From Chitinophaga vietnamensis (lineage in GTDB: Bacteria > Bacteroidota > Bacteroidia > Chitinophagales > Chitinophagaceae): 64,000 bases of DNA. The notes under the pieces were generated by a model that was given only the letters and a program-made list of their open reading frames with translations, ran no database searches and was not told the origin of the DNA. The stretch covers positions 558,001 through 622,000 of the forward strand of contig NZ_CABHMS010000003.1 of the NCBI RefSeq assembly GCF_902167635.1, given 5' to 3'. A program made the position numbers and the translations under genes. Below are positions 63,901-64,000 of this stretch, in pieces. The stretch's first letter is position 1. The number at the start of each line of letters is the position of its first letter.

Positions 63901-64000
63901 CATTTCGGGTTGGTGATGGTCCAAGTGAATTTCACATCACTGCCAGCCGGAACGGTTACTGTTGTTTTCGGATTGTGTATATCCGTGATAGTAACGCCAG
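54924..64000 (-). CDS. Giant repetitive surface protein with CHU_C (T9SS type B) signal, partial
   Basis: More than 3,000 residues are in the window and the frame stays open through the right edge, so the N-terminus and signal peptide are missing. From N to C: about 21 tandem 88-residue Ig/PKD-like repeats, a linker, about seven HYR-like domains (DTTVDCDKVP, TATDDCGN; 56.5-58.0 kb), several Ig-like units with LG(N/P)DTTIC (55.2-56.3 kb), and a CHU_C domain (FPNAFSPNGDGRNDVF to GEVTVIR). It is likely secreted by type IX and anchored at the surface as an adhesin, possibly SprB-like. Each repeat has two cysteines (CAA and EVCNQT) that may form a disulfide. Confidence 0.92.
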   Translation of the reverse strand, partial: GVTITDIHNPKTTVTVPAGSDVKFTWTITNPKCAANGADTVHIINYVTPAKQGAGSKQEVCNQTSFTMNANAPTEFGAIGTWTSNVTTGVTITDIHNPKTTVTVPAGSDVRFTWTITNPICAAVGADTVHIINYVTPAKQGAGSKQEVCNQTSFTMNANAPTEFGAIGTWTSDVTTGVTITDIHNPKTTVTVPAGSDVKFTWTISNPKCAANGADTVHIINYVTPAKQTAGSKQEVCNQTTFTMNAGAPTEFGAIGTWTSNVTTGVTITDIHNPKTTVTVPAGSDVKFTWTITNPKCAANGADTVHIINYVTPAKQGAGSKQEVCNQTSFTMNANAPTEFGAIGTWTANVTTGVTITDIHNPKTTVTVPAGSDVKFTWTITNPICAAVGADTVHIINYVTPAKQSAGTKQEVCNQTSFTMNANAPTEFGAIGTWTANVTTGVTITDIHNPKTTVTVPAGSDVKFTWTITNPICAAVGADTVHIINYVTPAKQSAGSKQEVCNQTSFTMNANAPTEFGAIGTWTSNVTTGVTITDIHNPKTTVTVPAGSDVKFTWTITNPKCAANGADTVHIINYVTPAKQGAGSKQEVCNQTTFTMNANAPTEFGAIGTWTANVTTGVTITDTHNPKTTVTVPAGSDVKFTWTITNPICAAVGADTVHIINYVTPAKQSAGTKQEVCNQTTFTMNAGTPTEFGAIGTWTSNVTTGVTITDIHNPKTTVTVPAGSDVRFTWTITNPICAAVGADTVHIINYVTPAKQGAGSKQEVCNQTSFTMNANAPTEFGAIGTWTSDVTTGVTITDIHNPKTTVTVPAGSDVKFTWTISNPKCAANGADTVHIINYVTPAKQSAGTKQEVCNQTTFTMNAGAPTEFGAIGTWTSNVTTGVTITDIHNPKTTVTVPAGSDVRFTWTITNPICAAVGADTVHIINYVTPAKQSAGTKQEVCNQTTFTMNANAPTEFGAIGTWTANPATGVTITDTHNPKTTVTVPAGSDVKFTWTITNPICAATGADTVHIINYVTPAKQSAGTKQEVCNQTTFNMNANAPTEFGAIGTWTANPAAGVTIVDIHNPKTSVTVPAGSDVKFTWTITNPKCAANGVDTVHIINYIKPSYQNAGSSQQACDITTFTMNALPPTEFGAIGTWTASPATGVTIVNKNDPKTSVTIPAGSTVVFTWTISNPVCSADRKDSVKITSYIKPVVRDAGSNQQACDITTFTMNAEKPAEYGAIGTWTASPATGVTIANANDPKTSVTIPAGSSVVFTWTITNPVCAADKTDTVRITSYIKPVVRKAGSNQEACDITTFTMNATAPTEFGAIGTWSASPAAGVIIGNVNDPKTSVTIPAGSSVVFTWSITNPVCAASQVDTVKITSYIKPVMRSAGTAQKACDINTFTMNATAPTEYGAVGTWTASPATGVTIADIHNPKTAVTIPAGSTVLFKWSIANSACAASNYDTVRLTSYKMPAKAVAGPAQAQCNNAAFTMKANAPVEFGAIGTWTISGSAPGVVIADIHNAATGVTVPAGAAVTLKWTISNGTCIATTDSVLLTNYALAANANAGPDQRLCNQTADFIMAANAPGVPTAIGAWTDISRIPGRATIKSPNNPATAVTVPIGDTVILKWTITNGVCASTSSVVTLINYQQANTAAAGPDQEKCNSTADFIMAANNTGSSSAIGTWTDISRIPGRAVIKSPNNPASAVTVPIGDTVILKWTITNGTCASTSSVVTLINYQQADNAKAGPDQQLCSSTADFIMKADPPSVASGKGFWSLVKGNAIIRQINDPKTGVNVNIGDTVTLRWTITNGSCSATWDDVTLINYMTPAPANAGSNQEHCDQAAFTMNASAPGVPGAKGLWTITSANASLITISNVNDPKAIINVPAGETAQLNWVVSNGVCATTTSSVTLINRKPILGNNITADQTVCASETPAALSGSTLSGGNSNYTYQWQQSTSANGTFTNINGAVNDTYQPGTLTQDTWFRRLVTSGACINNASNVVKITVVLKAPVVVSTPASFTTECVRGADYTTMFGTPVFSHAPYNNVPLTITYNDVTTVNSPCNTTITRTWTAADRCGFTVTASQTITVTDTKAPVFKTAAPADTLVDCDKVPAQVSMTATDDCAGDIIIPVVEVRKDIPGACSSNYQLIRTWTAKDACNTGVTLTQVITVKDMTAPVFNMSTPADTTVDCDKVPNGMNLTATDNCTPGIITVTPKDSVAHSANNCASNYLIFRKWTAFDQCGNARAVQQIIRVQDTTKPVFSMPAPKDTTVDCDKVPGWPQITASDNCSGNVQVLTNTRTVKVPGAPCANQYQEIRSWTATDDCGNRSFMQQVITVQDTTRPVFTVLPPADTTVSCDAIPAPALNVAVSDNCSSIGNGLSFTRSTVKEQIPGDCSSNYRIIRTWTATDACGNATSIRQMITVKDTTRPVIEPAPADVVIYCQDQIPAPPVLNATDNCDGTFPKRAIYSEDPFVKDICNGYTIIRRWTITDACGNKANDVIQRVIIKPCAKPQLNATLPVNCSDNPRVALQPVGDVSLPSFTLVAVTPANAVTGLPITKNSNVFNLNGATSASFIITDGNTGCSSDTMTYNLKYNQKPVVHLGNDTTICGGNSLVLDAGAANFAYPIKWSTGETTQRINITQAGTYWVNVSNGECSTTDSIHVSLVPTPLVVIPDTTICRGQTVKLDAYVNGATYLWSNGATTSSILVGTQDQFWVKVTKSGCITIDTVKVSVNPPPDISLSRDTAICPDQSVMLTVNSNGGRIQWQTGETTNSIVVNKPGGYWVAVSRDNCVVKDTVNVRLKPGIKVDLGPDRNICPGAMVTLDGTTPDAVSYLWNDGDPNPVKQITQAGNYKLAVMDRFCQRVMMDSVKVNVTGLPKIDLGPDTTMCKGETLVLHAEGGGITGVRWDNGSSSPTLNVTEGGTYTVTVFNDCGSATDNITVAFVQCDPKPQFPNAFSPNGDGRNDVFRPIVRGPMYSYELRVFNRWGELIFMSDDQHRGWDGTYKGRPVEVGTYVWWLTYKKSAGGNANVLKGEVTVIR
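60690..64000 (-). repeat. Near-identical 264-bp tandem repeats inside the adhesin gene
   Basis: Twelve or more 264-bp units in frame, each coding for 88 residues, differ at few positions (for example NPKCAAN versus NPICAAV, and AKQ followed by G, S or T). The array runs past the right edge. Toward 58.3 kb the units become steadily less alike. Blocks at about 61490-61880 and 63340-63730 are almost the same and lie 1,848 bp (seven units) apart. Confidence 0.93.

Noticed and set aside
60690-64000. Regular repeats that could suggest a CRISPR array
   Set aside because: The period is 264 bp with no short repeat/spacer pattern, and the reading frame is continuous.
1-64000. tRNA, rRNA or tmRNA genes
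   Set aside because: I looked for conserved T-loop and anticodon-arm patterns in the intergenic stretches and saw none.

Overview
The window looks like a chromosomal segment of a Bacteroidota bacterium, most likely Chitinophagaceae and close to Chitinophaga. The evidence is a SusC/SusD pair, several TonB receptors with N-terminal carboxypeptidase-like domains, type IX secretion C-terminal signals of both kinds (type A on the 4.7-7.8 kb protein, CHU_C/type B on the giant protein), DUF5686 and DUF3347 proteins, and many promoters with the Bacteroidota -7 element TAnnTTTG, often with TTTG about 19 bases upstream. I see no rRNA, tRNA, CRISPR array, transposase or phage gene.

Layout. 0-9.4 kb is a polysaccharide locus: the tail of an asparagine synthase, a GT4 glycosyltransferase, a methyltransferase, a GT14 enzyme, a flippase, a large secreted esterase/beta-helix protein, an AraC-type regulator and another glycosyltransferase. 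9.5-19.4 kb holds a GNAT-nitrilase fusion, a thiamine-binding protein, a PH-domain protein, a SusC/SusD pair, an SpmA/SpmB-like membrane protein and YchF. 19.5-28.5 kb holds a TonB receptor, a methionine/sulfur cluster (MetX, OsmC-like, homoserine sulfhydrylase) and a DUF5686 outer-membrane protein. 28.4-29.3 kb is a sparse stretch with a 40-codon membrane ORF and a possible small RNA. 29.3-37.5 kb has TrhO and then a leftward set (ABC-F, response regulator, histidine kinase, internally deleted RND adaptor, porin) with a divergent DUF3347 lipoprotein; this resembles the remnant of a metal-efflux locus. 37.6-54.8 kb holds a TonB receptor, a PAP2 phosphatase, thrS-infC, a PhnZ-like HD oxygenase, a CDF transporter, a class C beta-lactamase-like hydrolase, serA, an S41 peptidase and a GH20 hexosaminidase. 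54.9-64 kb is one giant surface protein, cut by the right edge, built mostly of 88-residue repeats.

The most striking structure is not coding. Very long intergenic inverted repeats, with stems up to 81 perfect base pairs, sit between genes, and eight of ten convergent gene junctions carry a hairpin. Several start at or inside the stop codons of both neighbours and reuse short words such as GGATTA. A different 42-bp perfect inverted repeat lies between the divergent metX and osmC-like genes and supplies the -33 element to a promoter on each side.

Other points of interest are the RND adaptor that lacks its lipoyl and alpha-hairpin section, the graded divergence and 1,848-bp internal duplication in the giant adhesin, the orphan PhnZ-like enzyme, and thrS-infC without the usual rpmI-rplT. 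Start codons were moved downstream in many genes where a promoter element or the family N-terminus made the longest frame unlikely.
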